Source of the DNA: Saprospirales bacterium
Lineage (GTDB): Bacteria > Bacteroidota > Bacteroidia > Chitinophagales > Saprospiraceae
NCBI GenBank assembly: GCA_016711045.1
Contig: JADJTT010000002.1
Span: 806,001-870,000, forward strand
DNA length: 64,000 bases
Direction of reading: 5' to 3'
Position 1 is the first letter of the stretch, and each line of letters opens with the position of its first letter. Shown one piece after another: positions 36,130 to 47,000 of the stretch. The notes beneath the pieces were generated by a model, which saw only the letters and a list, made by a program, of their open reading frames with translations, had not been told where the DNA came from and searched no databases. A program made the translations under genes and the position numbers.

Positions 36130-39100
36130 TTATTCGATGATAACCATCTTCTTCGTTGCGCTGTGGGTCGGCGTATCCAATTGATAGTAGAGGACACCAG
36201 TGGCGAAAGATGTTTCGCCACTACCCAGGCGTACTTCGTTGTAGCCTTTTGCATACTCCCCAGCTACTGTGGCCAGTACTTTTCCGGATACATCCATTAC
36301 CGTCAGCGTAGCGGTGCTTGCTTCGGGAAGCGTAAAGCCGATTACCGTTTCACCCTTGAACGGGTTCGGTACGTTCTGGTACAGGGCAAAACCGGTTGCC
36401 TCTGTGCCGTTGAACATCAGGTTGACATCGAGCAGTTCGCTGTTGCCGTTATAGGCTTCAGCTGCGGTGTAAGCCGAACTTACGCCGAACACTTCGCTCA
36501 ATGCTACATCTGCATTGGCTTTCACTACCAGGCTGAACAGTACTTCGCCTTGTGCCAGGGCACGAGCCTCGGATACGTTCCAGCTGGTCGTCAGCACGCC
36601 TTCTTCCAACAGCATACCGAAGTTCTCTTCACCAGCCACACCCGCTGCGAGGTTTTGAATCTCGACAGCTTGCGTGTTGTAGTTCAGGGTGAACTGGTAG
36701 CCCAACAGGTCGATGGCTTGTGCCGTGAAGTCAACCGTGTAGGTCTTGCCAGCCTTCAGTTGCTGATCTTGTACGTCAATATTCATCGAGCCGTTGAACG
36801 TACGGTCTTCCACGTTGCCGGTGAGGTTTGCAGCGGCAGAGCCGTTTACATCACCCACTTTCACCGCGACGAAGTCCGCGTTCAGGTCGCTCGAGCTCAT
36901 GTTGTTGTAGTTGATCACTTCCGGGAACGTAGCTGCGAACGGATTCGCAGGGTTCGGGAACACATAGTCCTTGTTGACAAAGCGCCAGGACGTGTTGTTC
37001 GGGAAGCCCGGTTCGATCTGCAGGATCACCTTGCGGATGTTCACCATGTCGAGCGTAGTTACGCTGTTTGACTTGTTGGCATCTGCAGCGATCATTTTGT
37101 ACGGCGAGTTGAGCAGTTGGATGCCCAGGATGTGGCGGCTGATCAGCACGAGGTCCCAGGTAGTTACCCCGTTGCTTGGGTTCTGATCCAGTTCCGGAGC
37201 TACGGTGTAGTCACCTCCTGAGGTCAAGGCATTGAAGGAGAAGTTACCGTTGTTGTCCGTGAAGGATGCAAACAGACCACCGTTGATTTCCACGTTCACT
37301 CCTTCTACTCCTACCTGGCCTTCCGTAGCAATCGCACCGGCCACCGCAATAGTGACGCTATTGCAGGAGAACATATTGTCCTGTACCACGACGAAGGTCT
37401 CGCAGTAATCCTGATTGCCATAGATATCCGTTACCCAAATCTGTACCGGCTGCTGACCGAGGTCATCGCAGGTGTAGATGTGGCTCAGGTCGGTTACATC
37501 CGGCGAGAAGCTGAACGAGGTGATCGGACCGCAGTTGTCGAAGGAACCTTCGTCAAATGCATCGGCCCATACTTCTACCATACCCGTCTGCATGATCTCG
37601 ACAACAAGGCCATTGTCGCACAGCGGAGTCGGCTTCTTGCAGTCTTCTACGACGACCGTGATCGTATGATAGCCTGTGTTGCCACAGTTGTCGGTTACGG
37701 CATACGTTACGTCGTATTCACCCACATTCACGTTCGGGATCGTAACCGCGCCCGTGATGTTGTTGAAGGAACCGAAGTCGCCCGTGATGTCTACGTCAAA
37801 TGCCAGGGAGCAATCGTCGTTGATGTCCGGGTAAGGCAGCGTGATATTGGTGTTGCAATCCGTATCCGTGATACAGCCGTCGATCGGCGGGATCGTGAAG
37901 GAAGGAGCCTCGTTGTCGATCACCTTGATCACCTGCTTGTAGCTGATGTAGCCGTCAGGGGTGCCCGGGCTACCGGTCGAGTTGTAGCCATCGCGGAACG
38001 TGCGGCAATCTTTGTCGCCATCGCCATCCCAATCCTGATTCAGGTTGCATTCTGCTTTGCCTGTTTCCAGGTATGCATCATAGCCGAAGTCGTCATAGAT
38101 ACACCAGTTGATCACGTTCCAGGTACGTACGATCTTGTAGCACGCATCCGGTACGATCGTGAAGAGCTGGTCGGCATGCGATACGCCGATCAGTTCACAC
38201 TCGTCGTGGAAGATCTTCGGTTCGCCCGTATTAGGCAACTGACCGTTGGTGCACTGGCCCGTGAAATCAGCCGGGAATTCAACGACCCAGTCAGATTTGT
38301 GGGTGACCGTGATAGTCTGTGTGCAGCTAGCCTGTCCGTTGGCATCACTAGCTGTCCACTTGCGCGTGATCGAACCTTCGGTACAGTTGTTCAGGTTCAC
38401 CGTTACGGTGTATACCTCATTGTAGTCGCAGTTGTCGTAGAATTGCGGGAAGCCGAAGCCGGCCAGTACACTGTAATTGCCCTGGCTCACGCCGGCAGCG
38501 TAGGTATTCAGATAGGTATCGCAGTTGATCGTCTGGTTGGCTGGGCAGAACAGGGTCACCGGCGGGATCTTGTCGGTTACGCCTACCGTCACCATACAGG
38601 TGTTGAAGGAACCTTCGAAGATCGGGTTGCCCGGGAACAGGAACACCGAACCATCGGGCAGCGTAGCGCCCGGTACCGTCGTCGGATCGAAATCCAGTAC
38701 GAGCACGATCACCATGTTGTCTCCTACTTCGTCGCAGCAGTATTCCAGTGTCTTGTAGTACTGGTAGAAGTACGGCGGGGTGAGGAACGGATTCATCTTG
38801 GCTGCGTAGAAGAATACATCGCCACAGTTGTCGTACGAACCATCGTCCAGATTTTTAGCCGGCAGGATGCTGCAGCCTTGACCTGAGCCACCGTTGTTCG
38901 TCAGTGCCAGTTCCGTGATCTCGTCACAGATCGGCACCGGCGGTACTTTGTCGATTACGGTGATGTTGTAGATGCATTCGCTCTGGTTGCCACAACCATC
39001 TGTAAATATGTGGCGAACAGTGTATTGTGCGTTATTGGTCGGCGGGTTGTCCGCGATCAGTTCTACGTTGGGGAAGGTACCTCCGTTGCCGTTGATCGAC

Positions 39101-42052
39101 TGGAGCAGCGTGCCTGCGCCAAGCGTCCACAGTTCAGTCTTGTAACCTGCCGGGTTCAGGCCGGAGCAATCGTCGCCCGAAACTACCAGTGCCGGGATCA
39201 CTACGTTGCCTTTACAGATCGAGTGGGGGCCACCCTGGTTGTAGCTGGCCTGGTATACATTGATCGTTTTCGGAGCCGTCGGGCAAACAACCGTCGGGCC
39301 GGTTTGGTCAGCCACTTTGATAACCTGATCGTAGGTCATTTGCTCAATCAGACACCAGTCAATGATCAACCACTTGCGCACTACCTTGAAGGTACCTGCG
39401 CAGATAGGGATCACTATATCCTGATACGTAGCGGTCATTTCGCAGATATCCTCATTCACAAACGGGTTGCCGGTGATGGTGATGCCACCGGTTTCACTTG
39501 GATCTGGATAGCCGTTGCCGTTGGTATCCCAACCGTTGCCGGAGCAATCCAGTGCCGGGTTGTTGATCCCGTCATAAGAAGGCGGCACTTCGATGTCAGC
39601 AAGCGTCGGACGAACACGTGTGATCGTTTGCGTACAGCTAGCCTTGTTGCCGCTCGGGTCGGTAGCCGTCCATACCCGAATGATCGTCTGACTCGGGCCA
39701 CTGCAGGTGCCGTTCGTAACAGACTCCGTGAAAGAGAGATCCGCTATTGCGCAGTTGTCATAAGGATCTACTTGCGCCAGATCCGGTGTTTCTACATGCA
39801 AACCGATGATCTTCACCACACCGTCGTCACCTGCGAAGGAATCCGTGATCCGAACTGTCCAGGTACCCGAAGCACTCGAGCCGTCCAGTTGGGTAAGCAC
39901 GTTGTTCTGCTGCACACCTGCTACATACGGCAGGATTGGCGCGCCTGCTGCGTCGAAGAACGTACAGGTCGAACCTGCGCCCGGCGTGCCGGCTCCTTCG
40001 TCGTCAAACCATGCGTCTACATTCAGGTTAAGTCCTGCGCAACCCGCCACCGTAAAGAACGATACGGATTGGCCGGCAGGGTTGATCACGAACATGTTCA
40101 AGTCCGGGATCCAGGTATGGTCGATCAGTTTGACCCGTACATTCACGTCCAGTACCGGATGACCGGCTGGCAGATAGCTCAAGTCGAACGTGTATTCCAG
40201 TGGGGATGTATTGTTTTCAATTACATCGTTCAACCCTTCGATCACCTCTTCGAACACGCCGGGAATCTGTGGCGAAGGCAAGTTTTCGATATCTTCCGTG
40301 CAGGAGATACTCAGATCGGCACACTCGATGATCGGTTTCAGTTTGTCTTCGATTTTAACCGAGCCCCAGCACTTGTTGCCGGTATCCGGATCCGTGACGC
40401 GGACCGTTTTGGTCTTTCCTACATCCGAGCAGCAAACCTGGTTGCCCGTCGGGAAACCAAACTGGTTTAACACTTCTACGATATAGTCGTCATAGCAATG
40501 GTATGGACCGCCTTCCAGGATCATGTCCGCAAGTATTTCTACACAGCCCGTCTGATCCAGGCTGATCTGTACGTTGTCGTTGCAGGCCATTGTCTGCGTT
40601 GGGTTCGGGAATTCCAGTACGGTAATATTGTAGCTGCAGTTAGCCGTCAGGCCGGCCGCATCCGTAGCGGTGAAGGTCATGCCTACCGTGCCGATCGGGA
40701 ACTCGTCGCCGCACTCATAGGGCAGACCCGTTGCCGGGTTGATCTCCGAGTTGTTGGTCAGCGGAATTTCATCGATGTATACGTTTCCGTTCGGGTGGAA
40801 CAGCCCTACATAGGCAAAACCAATGCTGGCAAATGTCTGAGGCTGGGTAATCCCGCAGGAAGGTGCGGAAATGTAGCTCGGGAATGCTTCCCCGCTTTGG
40901 TTCTGACCAGCAGGACCAAATGGAGCCACCGGCAGCAATGCCAATTCCACTACAAAGGTCGAACCCGCCGTGATCTGGATCGGTGCGTCAAACGGGATAG
41001 TGCCATAGATGCCGTTGCCCGTCAGGTTCACCGTCTTCTGCCCAAGCAGTGTCAGGTTGGCCAGGGTGAAGGCGCCATTCAATTGGTAGAGCCGTGCCGT
41101 AAACGGCGTATTGTTGGCATTTACGATCGCGGTGGTCACACTCTGGATCAAAAAGTCCGTAGTGACACCCATCGCGTTGAGGTTGTACACCCGCCAGTAG
41201 CTCGTCGGAGCGATGTAGCATGCCAGTGCACCTGCCATGTCGATCGCCGTGCTGTTGTACTGAACCAGCGATTGCAGCGGACCTGCGTACGGACAGTTGT
41301 CCACGGCTTTAACGTTGCACTGAACAAAGGCGGCACATGCACCTGGGTCCAGGTTGACAATGATATCGGCCGGACATGGCGCAAAGGTCGGCGGCTCGAC
41401 ATCGTTCACCGTTACCGAGAACGAACAGCTTGCCGTACCCGAAGAGGCCACTACCGTAGTCGTGCCCACCGGAAATACACTTCCTGAAGGCAGGTTGGGG
41501 GTGAGCGTATAGCCTACGCAAGTGCCCTGATCGATCGTGTAGTTCACAGCCGCACCGCAAAGGCCGGGCGAGTTGCTAACCGTGACGTTGGCAGGGCAGA
41601 TCAGTGCGCACGGGAGCGCTACCTCAAAAGTACCCAGGATCGCCGAGGCAACCCCGTTGACAGGCGAAGGAATCCCCATCGCACGTGTTGCCGGATGGGA
41701 AATAACCTCCGTTGGGAGGGCCCGTGGTAGAGAAAATGGTCACACCACCCTGGGTGATCGTCAATGCTCCTCCGTTCCACGTATCCCCGTAAGAGTCGAA
41801 GCCCCTTACTTCATAAAAGCCGGCAGGCACACTGATCGTAACGGCGCCGTTCGGCGTAGTCGTACCAGCCTGGGCACAATTATACACCACCTGAGTCGCG
41901 ATGTTGATGATCTCCCAACCAGGTTCGTTGGCAAACGCACCTGCGGTCCAGTTGCGCACGATATTGATCTGAGCCGAAACGGCGCCCAACCCCATGGCCA
42001 GGAACACGAAGCTCAGCAACATCGATTTAAAGGTAAAATTCATTTTTTTCAT
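36130..42052 (-). CDS. Giant secreted HYR-type protein, cassette copy 3, one frameshift
   Basis: Copy 1's near twin, about 1973 residues if repaired. The 5' part (42052 to about 41677) encodes the signal peptide (GAVSAQ) and the GFDSYGDTWNGG module; the reading frame then breaks at a run of four C (41674-41677), where copy 1 has three. The rest (to 36130) is open: HYR repeats, jelly-roll insert, P-domain-like module, CnaB-like module, dockerin-type loops, cohesin-like domain and T9SS type A tail, as in copy 1. The 5' start is the ATG at 42052 by analogy with copy 1. Sequencing error or recent inactivation are both possible; the downstream frame shows no other damage, which favours error or a very recent event. 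Confidence 0.8.
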
Positions 42053-42115
42053 GAGACGTCTGATTTTTCTGAATAATGGAAAGGTTCTTTTGCTCAAAGT
42101 CGAAAGCCCTCAATA

Positions 42116-42562
42116 TCAGTTTGTACTGTTATTGGGCGCGCTCGGCGTATAGAGCAAATTGATGGACTCCTGGCGAAGTCCCAGCTTTTCTGAATAAGAA
42201 GCCCCGGCAAAGTAGGTCGAGGTAAACATCCCAATACCATCCATGATGGAATTGGACACGTTCTTGCCTCCAATTACCGACTGCAGCACGGTACGGTAGT
42301 ACACCGAAGAACGATAGGCAACCTGGTATGCCGGAGAGCCCTGAGGCAGGCTCTGAAGCAGGTTGTTTATCTGCACCATGTGAGCCTCCAATAAGACCTG
42401 TGCTTCCGAAGAACTAACGAATGAAGTCTTCAGCGGCCCGTATAGGGCAGGCTGTGTGTTGGTTGCCAATCCCTGCGCATGTCCGTACTGTACACCTGCA
42501 AACAAGAAGGTGAAAGCGACTAACATGACCACGAAGGCAGCCTTTAAATTCCTTTTTCTCAT
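42116..42562 (-). CDS. Small secreted protein, cassette copy 3
   Basis: A 148-residue protein, nearly identical to the copy 1 small protein (27788-28234) from residue 30 onward, but with a clearly different signal peptide (VVMLVAFTFLFAGVQYGHAQ). The unknown conserved blocks QINNLLQSLPQG, YYRTVLQSVIGGKN and LGLRQESINLL are intact. It starts in the shared context gatctcATGA and is followed after 63 bp by the giant gene. Function unknown. Confidence 0.7.
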   Translation of the reverse strand: MRKRNLKAAFVVMLVAFTFLFAGVQYGHAQGLATNTQPALYGPLKTSFVSSSEAQVLLEAHMVQINNLLQSLPQGSPAYQVAYRSSVYYRTVLQSVIGGKNVSNSIMDGIGMFTSTYFAGASYSEKLGLRQESINLLYTPSAPNNSTN

Positions 42563-42628
42563 GAGATCGAAAGTTTTGATTAATTAATTATTGAGTAACA
42601 CGTGTTCGAGATTTCCATTTTATATGCA

Positions 42629-42667
42629 AACAGGCATCGCCTTGCCAACAGCAAGCCGATGCCTGTT
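42629..42667 (-). promoter_or_regulatory. Leader hairpin upstream of small gene, copy 3
   Basis: The stem aacaggcatcgccttgc (42629-42645) pairs with 42651-42667, with one internal mismatch. T-rich sequence follows on minus. Just before it on minus is a 15-codon frame (42714-42667, start context tctcATGAAAAAA, MKKYPAIQEWIGQDH) whose stop touches the stem, as in a leader-peptide attenuator. This is speculative. Confidence 0.45.
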
Positions 42668-43089
42668 CAATGATCCTGACCTATCCATTCCTGAATAGCT
42701 GGGTATTTTTTCATGAGATTATAATTTAACGACAATACAATACCACCCTTTGCTATCTATGCAAAGTCTATTACACATCCAAAGTCGATTACATGGATTC
42801 CCCGATACTCAAGCCCTATAGCCTATAAACGCTAGGTGATTCGGTTGTTACCAAAAGGTTTGGAGGGGGACTTCGCAGAATACGTTCATGTGTGATCGAC
42901 TATAACTTCTTAGTTTTTAACAGTTTTACTGATAAAAACAATACAAATTTAGGGTTAAGTCCGGCAATAAACATACCCTGATCGTGGTATTTTTTTATAG
43001 AAGTAAATATTATTATAAAGAAGTAAAAGCCCCCCTCTGCACGCAGAGGGAGGCCATCCCAAAAACCAATTGTTAAAGGACATCTATCT
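42668..43089. other. Intergenic region upstream of cassette 3
   Basis: About 420 bp with no gene I can support. It should hold the cassette 3 promoter and, near 43029-43054, the terminator of the PorP/SprF gene. Confidence 0.4.
43025..43054 (-). terminator. Terminator of the PorP/SprF gene
   Basis: The stem ccctctgc/gcagaggg (43033-43040 with 43043-43050), extended by flanking G and C, then T-rich on minus. It is followed on plus by the same catcccaaaaacc motif as the cassette terminators. Confidence 0.65.
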
Positions 43090-43992
43090 TTACTTCCTTT
43101 TCCCCAGTCGCAGGGCAATCGTGAGCTCGTGGGCGCCACTATTGTACTGCTGAAACTGTTGAAAAGAAAGGTCGTAGGAGTAGAAGAGGCGAAACTGGTC
43201 GAACGAAGTGCCAAGCAGCACGCCGAGGGCTCCACCCACGCCGGTGCGATACGAAAGACCTGCGATAAAGCGGTCTTCCAGAAAACCAACCTTGGCATTA
43301 AAGTCCAGGTTGAAGGGCACGGTCATCACCTTGCGCATCATGAGGGATGGCTCAAAGGAGAACCCGTTATCAAACTCGAAGCGGTGGCCTACGTTGAAGA
43401 TGAAGAACTTGAAAAAAGACCCCTGTGGATCTCCTGATTCGATATCAGAGATCTTTGCGACGATCAGGTTGGGGAAAGCCAGGCCTATGAAGGTATTATC
43501 TTTGAAGGAAGCATACGTGCCCAAGGTAGCATCCAAGACACTTTCTCCTTTGTTGAAGGCATCGATCAGGTTGTCGCCTTGTTCGTAGAATGGGTTTTGC
43601 AAAGCCGAGTTATTGAGCTGCAGATTGGAAAATTCTGTAGAAAATCCGGCAGCCATCTTCACATTCTCCCCGATATTGAACCGAAAGGCGTAGTTCAACT
43701 GGAACCGAAAGCGGGTGATGGAGGCTATGTTTTCCCCAAGCACGTTAAAGCCCAAGCCCAGCGTCTTACCGATCGGGCCATTATAGTTGAATCCATAGGT
43801 AACAGGGGCTCCTGGGAAGCCGGTCCATTGGTTTCGGAAATTGCCTTGCAAAATATGCGCTTCCTCAAACCCCGCATAGGAGGGATTAATGAGGATCGGT
43901 GAAACTAGGTAGTGGTTAAAAATGGCCGGATCTTGTGCTCGAAGCGTTTGTAATCCACCCAGTATAATCAGAAGCCATAAAAATCTTTTCAT
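43090..43992 (-). CDS. PorP/SprF family protein next to a type B T9SS substrate
   Basis: A 300-residue outer-membrane-type protein with a signal peptide (about 1-19, LQTLRAQ) and the family start QDPAIFNHYLVSPILINPSY. SprF of Flavobacterium is needed for secretion of the adhesin SprB, whose C-terminus is a type B sorting domain. Here the gene lies 30 bp after a protein with SprB-type repeats and that same C-terminal domain, so it is likely its dedicated secretion or anchoring partner. It is the last gene of a likely operon from 50235. Confidence 0.88.
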   Translation of the reverse strand: MKRFLWLLIILGGLQTLRAQDPAIFNHYLVSPILINPSYAGFEEAHILQGNFRNQWTGFPGAPVTYGFNYNGPIGKTLGLGFNVLGENIASITRFRFQLNYAFRFNIGENVKMAAGFSTEFSNLQLNNSALQNPFYEQGDNLIDAFNKGESVLDATLGTYASFKDNTFIGLAFPNLIVAKISDIESGDPQGSFFKFFIFNVGHRFEFDNGFSFEPSLMMRKVMTVPFNLDFNAKVGFLEDRFIAGLSYRTGVGGALGVLLGTSFDQFRLFYSYDLSFQQFQQYNSGAHELTIALRLGKRK

Positions 43993-44022
43993 GATGTAAC
44001 GGTTTTCGGCTGTTAATGGGAA

Positions 44023-47000
44023 TTAGCGAATCAGGGTTATATGTCCTTTCAGTTGCTGCATGGAGCCTCCTTCATCACGGTATTCAAAGACGAAGAAATA
44101 GGCGCCTTCCGGCAAATCTTCTCCGAGGCGGTTTATTCCGGTCCAATCATTGGCGTAGTTGTCGGTTTCGAAAACCAATTGTCCCCACCGGTTGAATATC
44201 TTGAGGGTATTCTCCTGATACAGGTTGAGGCAGTTGATCTGAAACTCTTCATTCATGCCATCGCCATCCGGGGTGATCACGTTGCGGAACTCAAGACACT
44301 CGATGCTGCTATTGGCGATAAACCCGGTAGCGGTAGTCGTGCACCCATTCCCATCCGTAACCAACACGGCATACTCCCCGGAAGAAAGGTCTTCCACCAG
44401 GCTACCCGTATCGCCTGGACGGCCAGTATTCCAGTTGAAGGTATAAGGCGCATTTCCTCCACTCACGATTGCGGCAATGGTGCCATTCTGTGCACCGTCA
44501 TCAGGTGTAGACACGAGGTCTACCTGAAGAGCGGGCGGCTCATTGACTTCAAAGGAAGCTATTTGCTCACACCCGTTCCCATCGACAATAGTGACGGTAT
44601 AGATATCTCCACCCAGGAAAATTGCCGGGTTGGTAGGTTGTTTCTTCGTATCATCCCACTCAAACGAGAGATCACCTGCTCCGCCAATTATGTCGAGGAA
44701 AATTGCTCCATCGCTTTCCCCTGCACAACCCACATGGGTAATATCCGCTTGAAAGGCTACAGGGGCCGGGGCAGACAGGGTAACGGAAGCGGTATCTACA
44801 CAGCCGAAATCATCCGTCACGATCACGTAGTATGTGCCTTCGCTCAACCCATCGACCGATGCCTGGGCGCCTAATCCCCCCATCCACTGATAGGAATACG
44901 GAGCTTCTCCTTCCAGCACAATTGCTTCCGCCGCTCCATCAGCTTCCCCCGGACAACTTACCGGGAACCCGCTATAATCGGAGGTAGCTAAAGCCGAAGC
45001 CACTACTTCAGAGGTAAAATCAATCGCAATCGTTTCTGCGATCGAGGTCACCCCAAGGGCATCCGTCACATACACGGTATACGTGCCAATTGGGAGATTA
45101 CTCACCTGGTTCGAGTCCGGATTCATTACCGGTTGCCCGTTGGGGCCAATCCAGGTATAGGTAAGCGGTTGATTGATCCCGCCGTCTACCGTAAGGGTGA
45201 TCGCTCCATCAGAAGCGCTCTTGCAGAAGTTGTCTGTAGCCGAATATCCGGAAATTTCAAGCCGGGGTACGCAGATATTATTAAACGGGAACTCGCAGCC
45301 GTGGGCGTCCGTGATCGTCAAGCCATAGCAATCATCAGCCAGGTTGCTCGGATCAGGAAGTTCCGTACCGTTGCTCCATTGATAATCATAGGGGAACGTC
45401 CCTCCCATCGCCGTGATATTCACCGCGCCGTTATTGGCGGTGCCCGTAGCGGGATAGATCTGCATAACGGGCAATGTCAGGTTGGTAGGTTGGTTGATGG
45501 TCCGGTTCACCGTCATGGTCTGCGTGGGATTGGAACTGTCTGTGATCGTACAGCTATAACTACCCGCCGGCAAATCATTCCGGATCACGAACCCATCGAT
45601 GCTCAGCGTGCTGAACATATCACTATAGGAGAAGGTAAACGGGCTCACGCCCCTTCAATCGAGATCGTCCACTCGCCGTCTACTCCTCCATTGCAGGCTA
45701 CATTCTGGGAAGCGTTCAGGTCGAGAATGAGCGGCTGGGGGATAAACGTCACTGTATATTCCTCTATCACCGTACATCCGTTGGCATCTGTAATGGTTAC
45801 CGTATAGGTGGCCGCACAAAGGTTGTTGATGGACGGAGTCGTAGCTGTATTACTCCAGTAAATGGAATAGGGCGGTGTGCCGCCTATGATGGAGTTCAAA
45901 ACTACGGCGCCATTGCAGGTATTGGGGCCGGAAGTATTGATCACCGTAGCGCTGGAGATCTGCAACGGAAGGGCAGGCTCGATCAAGGTTACCTGGACGG
46001 AAGCCTGCGTACCCGCAAAGTCTGTAACGGAAAGGGAATAGTTTCCACCTCCCAGGCCTGAAATGTCTTCCGTAAAATAAGGCCCACCCGGGCCGGTCCA
46101 GAAGAACGCATACGGATCATCTCCCCCGCTGACCGTTACGGAGATGGAGCCGTCGGCCTGCCCACCACAGGGATGGGCGATCTGGTTGACCTCAATAATG
46201 AGCGGTTTGATGATATTCGCAGAAAAGGTCTTTGTACAGCCGTGGTCATCCGTGACGGTAAGACTGTAAGTACCTGCGGTCAGGTTATTGATATCCTGGG
46301 TAATGTAGGGCCCGCCCGGACCTTGCCACAAATAGCTATACGGGCTGGTTCCACCCACTACGCTAATATCGATAGAGCCGTTATTTCCTGCGCCTGTTTC
46401 ATTGACCAGGTTCACCAGGTTCACGTTCAGCACCTGGGGTTGGGATACCTGAATGCTGTTGAGCGTTACGGTGCAGGAGTTAAGGTCAACCACTTCCACC
46501 GTGTAAGCCCCGGCAGGAATGTTTGTCGGATTATTGGTATTGGGCAATCCCGGCGTCCAATTATACGTATAACCGGGGGTTCCGCCCATCGCCTGCACCA
46601 TAATGGCGCCATCGCTTTCCCCGAAGCAGGAAACCGGAGTCGTGCTCACCAGATTGGCTGTTAAGCCAGAAGCCGGCTGTTTCACCAGAAAACTGGAGAC
46701 TTTCACGCATCCGTTGCCATCGGTGATCGTCACGGTATAATCACCGGCGATCAGGCCGGTAATGTTCTGGGAACCGGGGTTGGCAATATTCCCGGGACCA
46801 GACCAGGAATAAACGAAAGGCCCTGCACCCTGAACGGTAATGAAAATCGCCCCGCTATTTTCACCAAAGCAGGCTACATCTACAATCGTAGGATTGACAT
46901 TGATGCTGGGAAAAGAACCTACGGTATACGACTGAGTAGCCATCAACCCACAACTCGAAACAGTCACGGTATAGGTGCCAGCGGATAGCCCGCTGATATC

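Larger units (their letters stand above)
36130..42562 (-). repeat. Cassette copy 3 of the triplicated two-gene unit
   Basis: Direct repeat, nearly identical over about 6.4 kb to copy 1 (21794-28234), with the same 63-bp spacer and module set. It has one extra C at 41674-41677 relative to copy 1. Confidence 0.85.

Noticed and set aside
21794..42562. CRISPR or transposon origin of the repeats
   Set aside because: The repeats are long coding paralogues in direct order; I see no short regular repeat-spacer pattern, transposase or terminal inverted repeats.
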